Origin: Prorocentrum cordatum
Lineage: Eukaryota; Sar; Dinophyceae; Prorocentrales; Prorocentraceae
Direction: 5' to 3'
NCBI GenBank assembly: GCA_963575745.1
Contig: CAUYUJ010005636.1
Span: 347,792 to 411,791, forward strand
DNA length: 64,000 nucleotides
Of this stretch, positions 41,011 to 52,539 are shown piece by piece (the stretch's first letter is position 1; each line of letters starts with the position of its first letter). The position numbers and the translations under genes were made by a program. The notes beneath the pieces are model-generated. The model was not told the DNA's origin, made no database searches, and was given only the letters and a program-made list of their open reading frames with translations.

Positions 41011-43070
41011 AGTGGCCAAAAACCATGAAACAAACAATGGGCATGAACCATTTTAGTTTCTCCGGGCCTGTGCTCGCCCAACAAATTATTGGCGAAGGGC
41101 CCGCCCATAAGCAGTTCTGATCGCAGTTTCTGGTGGATTTCTGTGGGGGCCAGGGGGCGCGCGACGGGGGCGCGCCGACATGGGCCGGGGCCGCCGCGCG
41201 AGCGGTGCCAGCGGGGCCGGGGCTTTCAGCGGGGCGTCCTGCGGGGCCACGACACGCGTGGCAGTTGCGCAAATATGCAGCAACCAGCCGCTGCCGCTAG
41301 GGCCTTCGGCGGGCCCCCCCGTCGAGCTGCAAGCTGCGCGAGGGTTCTGCAGGCGCCCTCGTTCCAAGGGCCTGTTCTCGGCGGCCCCGTCGAGGCTGTC
41401 CTAGCCGCCGCTCCCGTTCAAATTCCAGCCGCCCCCCTCTCCGTCCTCTGCGCCCCCTCTTCGCCCGATGCTATTCTCCAGGCGATGTCGCACACTCGCC
41501 CCCCTCCTTCTTCTCGCGCGCGGGTTTCATTGGCCCCGTCGCCCCTGGCGCCGTCCCTCCCATCAGTGGCTGCGCTGCTGCCTCTGCCCCCCCTGCCTTC
41601 CGCCGCGTCGCCGCCGCCGCTGCCGTCGCAGGTGCGGCGTCGGAGTTATTCGGATTCGGCGGGGCTGCGTCGTCGACTCGCAAGCGTGGCGTTCGAGTTG
41701 TCCGGGGCGGATCACTCCCGGGCGGGCGCGCGCAGTTGCATTTCGCGCGTGCCGCGCGCCACTTTGCAAATCCAGCGAACGGGTTCTGCGTAATTATGCA
41801 GCGGGGGACAATGTTTACATTCGTATCGCAGCGCCGAATGTTCCGGCAATTTTTCGCTCAGTTAAATGTTTTCCTGGATTCCCGCGCCGCCCGCGAGCGG
41901 CCGCCTTCCAACCCTAATCCTGGATAGGAGACGAAAGGATGGCCATCCCAGGTACGGACGTGCAAGGGCTCCGCAGGAGTGATTGACCTCGCAAAAAGTT
42001 GTTCAGGACACCTAGCGATCAAGGCTGGTGAGCATGGCGCGGCAGCGGAGGCCGATGGGGAGCTGCAGCATTCACCATTGCGGCCAATCCCAAATGCGAG
42101 GAGACACCCGCGCTCATCAACCAGACTGCAGACGCAGAGCCGATTGCGGGGCGATTTGCTTCAAGCAGTGCGGGGCCACCTGCTCCCATGGATGGCCGCG
42201 TGTTCATGGCGCCCGAGGGTGCCGGGGGCATTGGCCACGGCGCCAACGAGGAGACATTTGCATTCGCGGTCCAGCCCATGGTAGACAGCAGCGCGCCGAA
42301 GACCTGGCGGCGCAGGAATGCCGCGCATAGCGGCAAGCCCGCGGCCGTGGATCAGGACTTCGCCGCGGGGAACTTGCAGGCGAAGGTCTACCGGGCCATA
42401 TACGGAGAAGGCGCTCAGCGGGCGCCACCTGACAGCAGTTCGGGGCAGCCTGCCACCGCGGGGCAAACCGCTGCACCGAGCGGCGCTGCCCAGAGGTATG
42501 ATATCTTAAGCTCGAGCAGCGCGACGCCGATTTCACCGGGTGCTTCCGTGGCTCACGACGCGGGTATTTGGGCGCCCCCTACGCCCGACAATGAGCGAAG
42601 GCGGCAGGCGCGCGCTACGGCCGCCCGCCTGTCTGGGCAGGTTGACGCCCGAGGTGCAGTCCACAAGCGCGGGGGCACCTGCGTGCTTCTCCCCGGCGCC
42701 GACTGAGCGCGCCAGGGGCAGCTGCGCGCCCGGCTGCGCGGCCGCTGCAGGAACATATCGCCCATCTCATCAATATCATTATGGCGCTCTTGTCATCGAG
42801 GATATACGAACAGCTTGCGCTGAACTCCGAGCCCGTGGATAATGTGCGATTGCATCGCGCGCGCAGAGGTTGTGACCTGCAGGCGCGCAATACTTCGGTA
42901 GTCTATTGCCGGGAGACTATCAACTGCTATGGGTTTCAACGCCCGCTGATTGGCATGTGCGATTCCTTGGCAAGCGGGCGGGGCCTCGCTATCAGCGCGT
43001 CCTGGATCTCATGGTCAATGTTGTGCTTATGTGGCCCCCGGGCTCTTTTTAGATAAGACTGACGCCTGCA
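41011..43070. other. GC-rich stretch without confident gene
   Basis: Several frames are open, for example about 172 codons from 42188 (VFMAPEGAGGIGHGANEETF, later YRAIYGEGAQRAPPDSSSG). They may be decayed N-terminal gag of the element that follows, but nothing decisive is visible. Confidence 0.3.
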
Positions 43071-44012
43071 AGTCATGCGAATGCGATGCCGTCGCTTCGG
43101 TCTTTCGTTCGACGTCGTATGCCGAGCGGTTCGCATTTGCAGGCGGCAGCGACATGCGCGCGCATTCCAGTTAAACCGACGGAGATGTACGCGCCGAGTT
43201 GCGGGGCAACCTGCCGAGAGAGCAGAGCCCGAATTTGACCGGCGCGGCCAAGGCGCCCAGAGGGCGGAATGGCAGAACGAAGCAATCGCCATCTTGACTG
43301 CGCGACTGATTGACCGAAATGGAAGCACATAAGCGCGTGAGACATCGAGAAGTGATAGAGGCGTTGTGCATCTCAGCGTGCGCACTCGAATAGATAGAGG
43401 AGCTCGGCTCTGCGTCCAGTCTCCTAAGAACGGCCCTCAATGGGGCGACGCGGCACGCCGGGCAACGACGAACCTTGGCGACAGTACTATCACGAAGGAC
43501 ATCGAGGTTCAGGGTCGACCTACCGGATGCAACTGGATAGCTCCACTGCCGAGCGGAGTGACTAACATCAGCGCTCGACTGCATTGGGGGCCTCCGGCCC
43601 CAACTCTGCTCAGCGACGAGGGGCAGCGACCGCGCCCAAGGCGAGATGCGACCGTCGATGGTGATCGTCTTCCTCCCCCCTCGATTGAGCGCGGCCGCGC
43701 GCTACCCACTATTCCAGAATTTCCGACGCTTACCGCGCCCGACAATCAGCAACGACAAACATAATTACCATTTGATGCCCGGATAAAACAGACAGAAAAG
43801 CATAACGCTGACATTGAAATCTGCATCGAACCACGCAAGATTTCCAAACAGGTCGAAGACGGCAATGACGATTGCGGCGAGGGCCTGAAGTGCGTTGGAT
43901 GTGGACCATACTACACTAATGTTTCTCTGGGCTCTGACAGTGATGAAGAAGAAGAAGTCTTCATGACGCTCCGGCAGGGTTTCCTGCGGACACGGCGCGT
44001 GTTTCCATGATC
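43071..44012 (+). pseudogene. gag: Copia-C gag remnant
   Basis: Pieces in different frames include AEPEFDRRGQGAQRAEWQNE (about 43222-43281), ALPTIPEFPTLTAPDNQQRQ (about 43698-43757), LPFDARIKQTEKHNADIE (about 43770-43823) and EEEEVFMTLRQGF (about 43948-43986). They resemble the helical gag of a dinoflagellate copia lineage I recall. Stops and shifts are frequent. Confidence 0.5.
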
Positions 44013-44096
44013 CCAACCGTGCGTCACGGACCAATAAACGAGGTCGACGCGTTGGAAATGCGCGGAGGAAACGGGGGGATATCGAAATGTTGATGA

Positions 44097-44860
44097 ATGT
44101 TTTGCGCAGGTAATAACACAGCAGGACGACTAGACGCACCCGCCACTTGCAACGCAAAAATCAACCATGACACGTGGCAGGAACATCACACGGAAGACCT
44201 TCCCCACATCGAGTTATGTGGAAGAGTCGCCTTACGTCAAGACGATCTCCGACGCTCTGCCTACGGGAACAACCAGTGGGTACTTGGGTGGATGAAGTAC
44301 CGCCATGAACGACACTTGCTAAGCTCGAGTGCACTCGCAGGGTCAGCATAGACCAATGCACCAAGGGCCCTCGTGACTCCCATGGTGTACTAATACGTAG
44401 ACCGATTGGGAAAATTACCAACTACCGTTCACTACTGACGCCCTTTGACAACAAAAGTTGCGTTGGCCATCGCCAACATGCCGGTCTGCAACAAGAAATT
44501 GGCCGAGGCAGCACAGTGCACTCCGAAGATGCAATCTCTCTTCGTCGAGGCAGTTCAAATTGCACATGACATGTTGGCAGTTCACCGTGATCCCGTCCGG
44601 GATCACCCTCGCGCGTCATCTGTCCTCGCCACGACCGCGCGCGGGATTCGATTTGGATGGCCTGGCGACCCTGCGACATCCTGGCGGACGCATCGTGCAA
44701 CCACCGTCAGGAGGCTGAGGATGTCTTGCACGTGCTGACAACGTCAGCATGCGTTCCCCATCACACAGCAGAAACTCCAAACACTGTAGGTGGTGCGACA
44801 CAGAGAATTATTGTTCGGATTGTCCAAACTGCAAAATGAACTAACGCAAGGCTAACCCTG
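44097..44860 (+). pseudogene. Copia-C gag/protease-region remnant
   Basis: Reads AGNNTAGRLDAPATCNAKIN, WVLGWMKYRHERHLLSS (44278-44328), then after a stop VALAIANMPVCNKKLAEAAQ (about 44453) and ARGIRFGWPGDPATSW. No D-T/S-G protease site could be located with confidence. Continuity of sense with the integrase that follows supports placing it in the same element. Confidence 0.45.
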
Positions 44861-44869
44861 GCCACTTAC

Positions 44870-46620
44870 TTGCACCTGGCAAATGTAAATTCGGCAAACA
44901 GTGGAAGCTGCCTCGCAACCACGCGGCAGCCCCACCACCTGCGGCGGCAGCTGATTCTGACGCACCACCCTGCGGTGGCCGCTGCTTCCGAGGGACCGGC
45001 CCCCAAACAAGTTGCGCGGCTACGAGCCCCGAAGCCAGGCTTCAGAGCTGGGCCGGCTGCAGGCGCCAGCAGCCACGACATTGCCGTAGGCAGACATGCT
45101 GCTGAGCCGATTGCGAGGCAACCCGCCTCAAGTGGAGCCGGCAGCTCGGACGGCCGCATACGACCACCACGCATAGTTGCCAGACGTGGACGACGACGGG
45201 GAGGTGATCCACTTCCACCGCCACCTGCGAGTGGCCCCGCGGCTCGTCCAAGGCTTCCAGACTGGTCAAGGTTTGACGTGCAGATCCGTCTACAGAACCT
45301 ACGCAGCCTTCACGCATGCGCGGTGACGCGCGAGTGGCGAAAACTACATCTGCGATGGCTCCACCCCAAGGACCCTAAGACGAGACTCATCTTAACACAG
45401 GCTGGTCTGGATAGCGTTAGGCTCAGCTTGATATAAGGCGTCTGCGACACATGCTGGGAGTGCAGTGCCTGGGGAAAAAAACCTGGGCATGCCGCGCTGC
45501 CGTCTACGGCGCTACCTGGCAGGTTCAATGATGAAGTCGAATGCGTCTGAATGTTTTACAAACGTGAGCATAAGGTGTTCCACATCATTGATCGTTGCAT
45601 TCGGTGCGGTGCAGGAATCTAGATACCAGACAAAACTATGACCATCATCCTAGATTCGTAACCTCAGTGCGGGATGCAAGTCGGACTTGCCAAAATATTG
45701 CATTCGGACCGACAGGGTGCTCTCGATAATGGCACCGCAAATGCAGTTCTTAAGGCAGTGGGCGCCGAGCTAAGAACGCGCGCGCGTGGACAACGCGCTA
45801 CCACAAGTGAAGCCAGGAGTGGCATACTACGACACCTACTTCGCATCATGGAGGCTGAACTCAATAGGTTAGACAGACCACTTGTGCTTACCAGACTATT
45901 GCATGGGGCTCTTCTTGCCGCCAACGCGTTTACCTTCTTCAACGAGGTATCCCCAGGCAACGCACTGTCTTGCCGACAACCTGCAATGTTACCTGACTTG
46001 CCTGTTCTAGATCACGAACAACAGACGGGTGCATCCGATCATTTTTGAGATCAGATTATCCGGCGGGTGAGCATTGAGGCTATTACACAAGCGACTGCAA
46101 TAGCAAACCAAACCGTGTACGACGGACCAAGACGACCGTCATTGGTCAGCATTATTATAACGAAGGACATACGTTTGACTACCATCGCCCCACAACTGCG
46201 ACAGACGACTGGGGTAGCTGGAGTGGACCCTTCCCGGTCGTGCGGGACGATCTTGACAGGGGTCAAGTTATCGTAAGAGTTGGGAATCGCGATGTACAAA
46301 TCCAGCGCGGTGATGCAAGACACGCGCTGTACATTGAGGCTCTGATCGCTCGAGAGATTGGCTCGGACAACACAGAATTCCGGATTACGTTGGTATTTAT
46401 AGCCAGTCTACCTGGGGGGCGACTTGCTATGACTTTCAGGTACCTCCCGACCAAACATGGAGTACTCCAGATGACGATTGCGAGCCGATTATCTCCAGAG
46501 GTACATCTAGCTCTCCAGTACCTCACCAGGAACTTCTTCCATATGGAGACATTGAAATTATGGTTTCTGCTAGGTCGGCCAAGAACATTCATAAGCTACT
46601 TCCGGTAACGTATGCGGACT
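44870..46620 (+). pseudogene. Copia-C integrase, multiply frameshifted
   Basis: About 188 codons to 45436 end in FDVQIRLQNLRSLHACAVTR, then EWRKLHLRWLHPKDPKTRL. After frameshifts, VFHIIDRCIRCG (about 45580) marks the first catalytic strand. A frame from 45674 contains SDRQGALDNGTANAV (Asp near 45695) and ATTSEARSGILRHLL (Glu near 45813), the presumed later Asp and Glu. NAFTFFNEVSPGNALSCRQP follows. The C-terminal part DLDRGQVIVRVGNRDVQIQ lies at about 46250-46310. Confidence 0.65.
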
Positions 46621-46748
46621 GTTGTACGATTGTGCATTATGACAACGAACTGCCCTGAGCATTCAAGACCTAACTGGACCAGCACGTTCTAGAATCACTC
46701 ATCCAGTGCCTGAAGTCCACCAGACCTCAAGCGGGCTTCGATCAAGAT

Positions 46749-47401
46749 TTGACGAAGTTCGAAGAACTGGCCGACCTGCCATCACAAGGCAGTGATGCCA
46801 GGGAGGCCCCAGAAGCCGAACCACCACAGGAAGACGGTCGGTTTCCACCATCTATGCGGAACCAAAGGCGGACCTCAAGGCGCGCACGGTGGAAGTGTGG
46901 CGCAGAGGACTACAAGACGAAAAGGGAATTGTTGGAGGCATTTCCAATAGAAGAGCTCTATAATATAACCACGCAGATGATTTCTGATAGCAGCGCGCTG
47001 GTTACAGTAGCTGAAGAACAGCGGGGGGGCCTGCCTACGGGGCAACGCACAGGACATTCACACAACCGAGACATATCATGCCCCATTGTTCCACGGACGA
47101 AGATGACAGCTGCGGATTGGACTCCGACGAGCATGGACAATACGTAGAGCTCTGCTTTGCGGCAGACATGTCAAAGGTAGTCTTCTCCGAACAACAACAT
47201 CGGATATTTGAGTTCGGCCGTGTTACCACTATGCGAGTACATCTGACCGCTGCAGTTAAACGAGCTGTAGTCGTCAAGGAGAACGACCTTATCGCGAATG
47301 CAGATATCCAGGCGAATCCAGTCAAGGTATCGAAGGCCCTATATATTGAACTCAAGACACGTTTGGACGATGCATGTCTCAATGAACGAGATATTTCCTA
47401 G
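46749..47401 (+). pseudogene. Copia-C integrase-RT linker
   Basis: An acidic/proline-rich piece (AREAPEAEPPQEDGRFPPS) is followed in another frame, from 47078, by DSDEHGQYVELCFAADMSKV, VHLTAAVKRAVVVKENDL and ALYIELKTRLDDACLNERDI, ending at TAG 47399-47401. This part precedes RT in this lineage; no catalytic residues are expected. Confidence 0.5.
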
Positions 47402-47413
47402 GGGCCAAACATC

Positions 47414-48170
47414 ATGACTTCGAGATGCGCATGCACATGGCAAATCGTCGGGAGCGAACTGGGCGAGATGGAACGCGCCATGAGATTACGCCTGGTACCT
47501 CGGGTTTTTATGGACCTCGAAGCTCCCGGAACGTCGCGGCTGCCAAACCAACGATTTCTCGCCAGCGCGGCAGCGCGCAGGAAGCAGTGGATCATTGCTT
47601 CCCCTGGCGACGCGGCTTTCCTGAAGGCATTCGCCCATCAAGATCTCGCTGAAGCAACCAGTGAAAAGGAACGCGTGGCGTGCTTTATTCTGCCACCTGG
47701 CGCAGCACCGGCGCTCGGATCTCTTCCAGGCTTCGCGCCCCATGATGAGTCAACGCACTGTCTGCAGCGAGTTGCACCAGACATCGGCGCCAACGATGCA
47801 CCAGGAGCCTTCCCCCTGAAGCCCACGAAGACCACGAGAGTTTTTGGGCTCAGGCCCATCTCTTACGACGAGGAGTTCGAGACGAGCCCTGCCCTTCTTA
47901 TTGGTAGACATGTCGATGATATAAACATGGGCGGCACCGAGGGCACCGTCGACAAGTGCGTCGCGTGTTGAGGATACATGTGGGAAGTGTAAGCTCAACC
48001 AACACACATGTACCAATTGCGCCGCGAGATATGATGCGGGCAGCGACAGCAGTGTTATTGCTGACCAAGACGAATGCATACAACAGCTCCGTCCTATCCA
48101 GCAGCATGAACTCACGGGCGCAGTTGCCGAGGTTGGGGCATCGCAGATGGTTGCGAATATGTTAGTCAGC
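47414..48170 (+). pseudogene. Copia-C reverse transcriptase
   Basis: A 186-codon frame begins MTSRCACTWQIVGSELGEM and reads RLRLVPRVFMDLEAPGTSRL, FLASAAARRKQWIIAS, then PGDAAFLKAF, where the first catalytic Asp is expected. LAEATSEKERVACFILPPG follows, and the active-site box RHVDDINM is at 47906-47929. It stops at 47971. The sense goes on in other frames to about 48170. The box is HVDD rather than YVDD; several substitutions and the frame breaks make it inactive. Confidence 0.75.
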
Positions 48171-48950
48171 CACACAGGCGATCTGGCTTACGCCCTTACC
48201 ACACAAGTATGCTTGATGGTATATGGTTTACCACTGCAGCGCGTCCAAGAACCGACCAACATGCAAGTGCGAGGACGTAGCGCGATTACCAGGTAGCCGC
48301 AGGCCTGCCTCAAGGAGATCGTTGATCAAGCGATGACACCAACGGGCAAGGTCGATCTGCATAGCGACTGCGGCTACCGTCGCCTCAACGGCGATACCTA
48401 CGACGAAGTCAAAGGCTATGGCGTACCGTGCTAAGGCGTGGACATGCGCATGCTGGCAAGCCCGACGCCCACTGCAAGTCTAATCGCTTGCAAGTCCGCT
48501 CGAGCTACTCAGCGGTTGCACGAGCAGCAGCCCACATTTTGGAGGACTGCTACCCCACGATTGTCGCGCTGCGCGAACTCCGCGCAGGACCGCTGACGCC
48601 CGCTCAACTGCAGGATATGGTTGAGATGGGCGGCCTGAGCATTAAGGTCACTTTGACCATTGACGCAGAGTCTGTCTGCAAGTCCCTGTCGAGCAAAGAC
48701 CGGAAGAAGCCGATTGAGCGTGCACTTCTGGGTCGCATTATTTGGCTACTGCAGATGATGGAGCGAGGCATCGCGCATTGTGCTCAGTGGTGTGACACTC
48801 GCGATATGACTGCGGATGGCCACGCCGATGGGGGGCATCGACAGGGGCATGCTCCTAGAAGTCAGGGGGGGGGGGGGCAATCCTTCAAGCACGACTTGAA
48901 ACGACGCACTCCCAAAAGGGAAAGGGCAGATCAGACGAGACCATGGGGCC
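48171..48950 (+). pseudogene. Copia-C RT tail and RNase H
   Basis: Pieces before 48428 read QRVQEPTNMQVRG and VDLHSDCGYRRLNGD. A long frame from 48428 then gives CKSNRLQVRSSYSAVARAAA, VTLTIDAESVCKSLSSKDRK (about 48650-48710) and HCAQWCDTRDMTADGHADGG (about 48778-48838), corresponding to the late RNase H Asp and the final signature of this lineage. The frame ends in poly-G (48867-48877). Confidence 0.65.
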
Positions 48951-49439
48951 GCCTGAGGAGAAGCAACCTGCGAGGTAACGCGCCCGCAGTGCAACTTGCC
49001 TGCGAGGTAACTTGCCCGCGGGCCAGCCTGCCTAGGTTTAGCCCGCCTGCCGCTGCCTACCTTGCGTGCTATAGCTGCTTTGTTGAGCGAGGCCGGCAGC
49101 GGATTCGCGCCGCGCCCCCCCCCCCCCCCCCCCGACGCTAAGGGAGGCCGGGCAAAGGCGAGATGCATCGAGCGTTTGTCCGCGGCCATTTCGGCCCAGT
49201 GGCCGGCCGCCTTTCTGATTGTGCTTCTCTGGGGCGCACTGCCATGGGTCGAGACCGAAATTGCATCATCCTTTCTCGCTCAAGATGCATCGCCGCTCCC
49301 GCGGCTCTTTCCGACTCCTGGGGCTATCGTTGATGCGGTGCAACGGTGTTGGGCGCGTGCTTCGCTTGAGGCGAAGAATCTCGTTGGGCCTCCCGACCAC
49401 CTTCAAACCGGGATATTGTATGTCCTGTGTTTCCTGAAG
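48951..49439. other. Homopolymer C tract and unassigned sequence
   Basis: A run of 19 C at 49115-49133 follows short GAGGTAAC(G/T)(C/T)GCCCG repeats near 48970-49020. The remainder has no recognisable coding sense. Confidence 0.4.
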
Positions 49440-50805
49440 GTTTCTTCTAATTTCCCATAGGATCATTTGGGTTTCCTTTTCATGTCGTCGGTTTCTTGAA
49501 GGATTCCTAAAGCTTCGGGGGCATTACTGGCCGGTTCCTGGCGGACGCCTGAAAGATTTTCAGGATTTTCACGAATCTCTACGGGGTCCACAGGGCTAAT
49601 GCGGATTCCTGAGGACCCCCGTGGATTCTTGAGGATTTTTTTTTGGGGGGGAAAGGGTTCCCGATGGTTTCTGAGGATGCCTGAAGGTTCCTGCGGGTTC
49701 ATGAAGGATATGAGATTGCAGAGGGCACCCGAAGGATTCCTAAAGGATTCCTGGGGGCGCCCCGAACGATCCTGCCGGATTCCTGTTGGATTTCTTGGGT
49801 TTCCTGAGGATCCTTGAGGATTCCTAAAAGGACCCCTGAGACTCTCGGGTGATGCGGAACGGATTCCCCGACGATTCTGAACGGATTGCGGGAGGATCTG
49901 CGAAGGTTCTTGAAGGGCGGAGTCCTGAGGGGGCCCCGAGGGTCTCGAAGGATTATTTAGGGTATCTTGCGGTCTTCTCGCAGATCGCATTTTCAGGATG
50001 CTTGTGGAGTCTGCAAGGGTCGCTGGGGGTTCCTGAACAGACCCGTATGCTTCTGACCAGAAGCCTGAGGTTTTCCGAGAAGATTCCTGAAGGATCAAAG
50101 ACGATCATTGAAGGATTCCAGGAACGATTGTGTTGGTCTTGGGGGGTGTTGAAGGATCCCCGGGGGTTCTGTGGGCCCTTGAGGATGCCTGAGAATGCCT
50201 GAGGGTACTTGAAGGATTTCTTAAGGACCGTTGCGGTTCCCTGAAGATTACTGAATGGTTCGCTGGGTTCCAATAAGGATTGCCGAGGGATTCTTGCGGA
50301 GCCCCATGGATTCCGTAGAGATCCCCAGGGGGTCCCGCACATCCCTCGCGGTTTGCTGTGGGGTCGTGACGACTATTTAGGATTTCTTGGGGCTCGCGCG
50401 GATTGTCGCCGATTTCGAAGAGGCCGCTGAGTTCCCGATCCCCAGCGATGCCCCGAGATTCCGTGACATTCAGATTCCTTCGCTCTCTTCCGGTATCCTG
50501 GTGGATTCTTGAGGACAGACATCAGAGGATCCTTGATGGAATCCTGATGGTTCTTGAAGGATTCGAACGGGTTCCTCCAGAATCCTGTGGGTTCCCGAGG
50601 ATTTATGGAGGGTTCCTATCCCCGAAGGACTCCTGAAGGATTCTGGGAGGATTCCAAGAAGGTTTCCTGGGGGAGCCGTGAGGATCTATCTTTGCCCGAC
50701 GGGTTCCCGGATAGTCTTCAGGACCCCCGGTGTTCTCGAGCATTTCGCAAGGATGCTTGGGGATTCCTGAGGGTCCCCCGGGCGTCTTAGGGATTCGCCG
50801 GCTCT
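49440..50805. repeat. GGATTCCTGA-type degenerate satellite
   Basis: About 1.37 kb of short units such as GGATTCCTGAGG, TTCCTGAAGGATTC and GATTCCTGAGGA with a period near 10-14 bases and heavy divergence. It has long open frames on both strands because stops are rare in the unit. It differs in sequence from the CTTGGGG satellite but shares its short-period style. Confidence 0.75.
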
Positions 50806-50811
50806 TGTTTC

Positions 50812-51075
50812 TTATTGACGTTCAAGAACGTGCAGTACACGCGGTGTGAAGAGCCAGGGCCCGTGCACCGCGCCGCCATGGCAGGACGCACGTTGCTCCC
50901 GCGCGCACCGCTTCATAGCATTCGATTTTCCTAACATTCGTCGGGGTGGCGCCTGTTGTGGGCGATCCCAGACAGCTACGAACAACTGGCGGCACTGACG
51001 CGCATCATCACCATCATCACCATCATCACGTGGACGAGGCCCCGTTCGTTCCACACGGGGTTCAGCGACTTCCAT
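50812..51075 (-). CDS. Small ORF in the island between two satellites
   Basis: 87 codons on the minus strand from ATG at about 51073-51075 to TAA at 50812-50814, almost exactly filling the only non-repetitive stretch between the two satellites. It reads EVAEPRVERTGPRPRDDGDD, LFVAVWDRPQQAPPRRM and CHGGAVHGPWLFTPRVLHVL. The opposite strand is open in another frame, and no family is recognised, so this may be chance. Confidence 0.25.
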   Translation of the reverse strand: MEVAEPRVERTGPRPRDDGDDGDDARQCRQLFVAVWDRPQQAPPRRMLGKSNAMKRCAREQRASCHGGAVHGPWLFTPRVLHVLERQ

Positions 51076-51079
51076 CTAC

Positions 51080-52095
51080 TGAGGAATCTTCAGTTGGGAA
51101 TAGTTGATGAGGGATTCTTAGCAGGGAAGGCTTGAGTCGCGAACCCTTTGCAGGGAATCTGTTTTGAGGAATGTGAAAAGGGAAATCCTTAGTATCAGAT
51201 TTCTTATCGGGATGCCTGAAACATAAAAAACACGTCCGGAGTTTCATGACGGAATCCTTAGCAGGGGATTCTTGGTAAGGGGGCCCCATCAGGAATGTTT
51301 TCGTATGGCGGTTTGTTTCAAGTATCCTTATTATAGAGTTTTTAGTGAAGGAAGCCTTACGCGGGGACTTGTACGAGGGAATTTCTGCTGGGAAATATGT
51401 GAAAGGGAAACCATGGCAATAATCCCTTAATAAGGAAACCTTAGTACGGAATCCTGAATCGGGGCTTCTGAATAATGTATGCTCAGTACGGATTGTTTCG
51501 TAGGGAGCACCAAGGAAGGAGTTGTCGGCGAAGAGTTCGTGATGAGTCCTCGATAGGGAATCGCTGGTAAGTCATTCGTCGTAATGGATCCTTCATAGGA
51601 AATCCCCACGGTGGACTTCTTAGTGAGGCCCCTGTCTAAGAATCTTCAGTCGAAGGGAACCCTTGATAATGAATCCGTTTTTCAAGGAATCCTTATTAAA
51701 GACTCCGTAACCAGGTTTCCTTAGTAGAGAACCTTTTATTTGGGAATCCGTAGTAAGGAATTCTTCGTAAGAAAATCTCAGTAGGGGATACTTAGCAGGT
51801 AACCCACCCTTAGTGGGGAATCCATAGCATGGGCTACTTAGTAAGCGTTTTTGGCTCGAGAATTTTCGGTTGGATCCCACCGAAAATAGTTCTTTTTGAA
51901 GAAACCCTTAATAAGGAATCCTCAGTAAGAAATCCGTAATGGGGAATCCCTTGTCAGGGAAATTGGGGAAAGATTTCGGGGTCATTCGTCCTTAGCAGGG
52001 AACTCTTCGTAAGGAAACCTGAGTGAAGGATCCATGCCAGGCAATTTTCAGTTAGTGTTTCTGATTGGGGAATCCGTGGTGAGGAACCCGACAGG
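51080..52095. repeat. GGAATCCTTAGTAA-type degenerate satellite
   Basis: About 1 kb of diverged units such as GGGAATCCTTAGTAAGG, GGAATCCGTAGTAAGGAATT and GGGAAACC with a period near 15-20 bases. It is AT-richer than the neighbouring satellites. Confidence 0.75.
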
Positions 52096-52110
52096 AATCC
52101 TAAGAAATCC

Positions 52111-52323
52111 ATGGCCCAACAGATTTCCCAGCAGACCGTCGCTTCGGCCGCGCGGACATGCATCGACATCGGCAAAATCCCAATGATACCCCCATTGTTC
52201 TTTCTGCAGAATTCTTTCAGTGGGATTCACACAAGGATTCCGAGGCAGTGCCGGTGTCGGTGCCGGTTTCGGGGGGGTCGGTTGGCGGGGGTCGCGGGCC
52301 CACGGGTCGGGGAAAAAACGTGA
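52111..52323 (+). CDS. Small ORF after the satellite, doubtful
   Basis: ATG 52111 opens 70 codons reading AQQISQQTVASAARTCIDIG, then a Cys/Arg-rich tail over a GTGCCGGTG repeat. Only the first 30 residues look protein-like. It may be a fragment of an exon. Confidence 0.2.
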   Translation: MAQQISQQTVASAARTCIDIGKIPMIPPLFFLQNSFSGIHTRIPRQCRCRCRFRGGRLAGVAGPRVGEKT

Positions 52324-52539
52324 TTAGGTGCACCGTGGATCGGGCCTGCAGTGTGACTGTTGACCTTGTCGATGTTGTCGTCGTCCCACTCGCGACCCCG
52401 CCCGCAACCCACCCGCGACCCACCCGCGACCCACCCCGCGTCCGCCACTTCTTTCTTATCCGCATGTGCGGGATGCTACAGTAACCGCGAGATGATTTTA
52501 GTTTTGAGGCCCTCCCTTGTATCTCTCGGCGGGGAATCT

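Larger units (their letters stand above)
43071..48950 (+). mobile_element. Copia-C: decayed retroelement of a third lineage
   Basis: Reads gag, integrase, linker, RT, RNase H on the plus strand through many frameshifts. The order is copia-like. RT wording (FLASAAARRKQWIIAS, RHVDDINMGG) differs from both Copia-1 and Copia-A. No LTRs were identified. The 3' side runs into homopolymer G and C tracts near 48870 and 49115. Confidence 0.75.

Noticed and set aside
41089-42706. Ala/Pro-rich frames at 41-42.7 kb as a gene
   Set aside because: They resemble GC-rich shadow frames, with overlapping frames on both strands and no motif; at most decayed gag of Copia-C.
49440-52095. CRISPR array
   Set aside because: The repeats are degenerate and contiguous with no constant-length unique spacers, and the context is eukaryotic.
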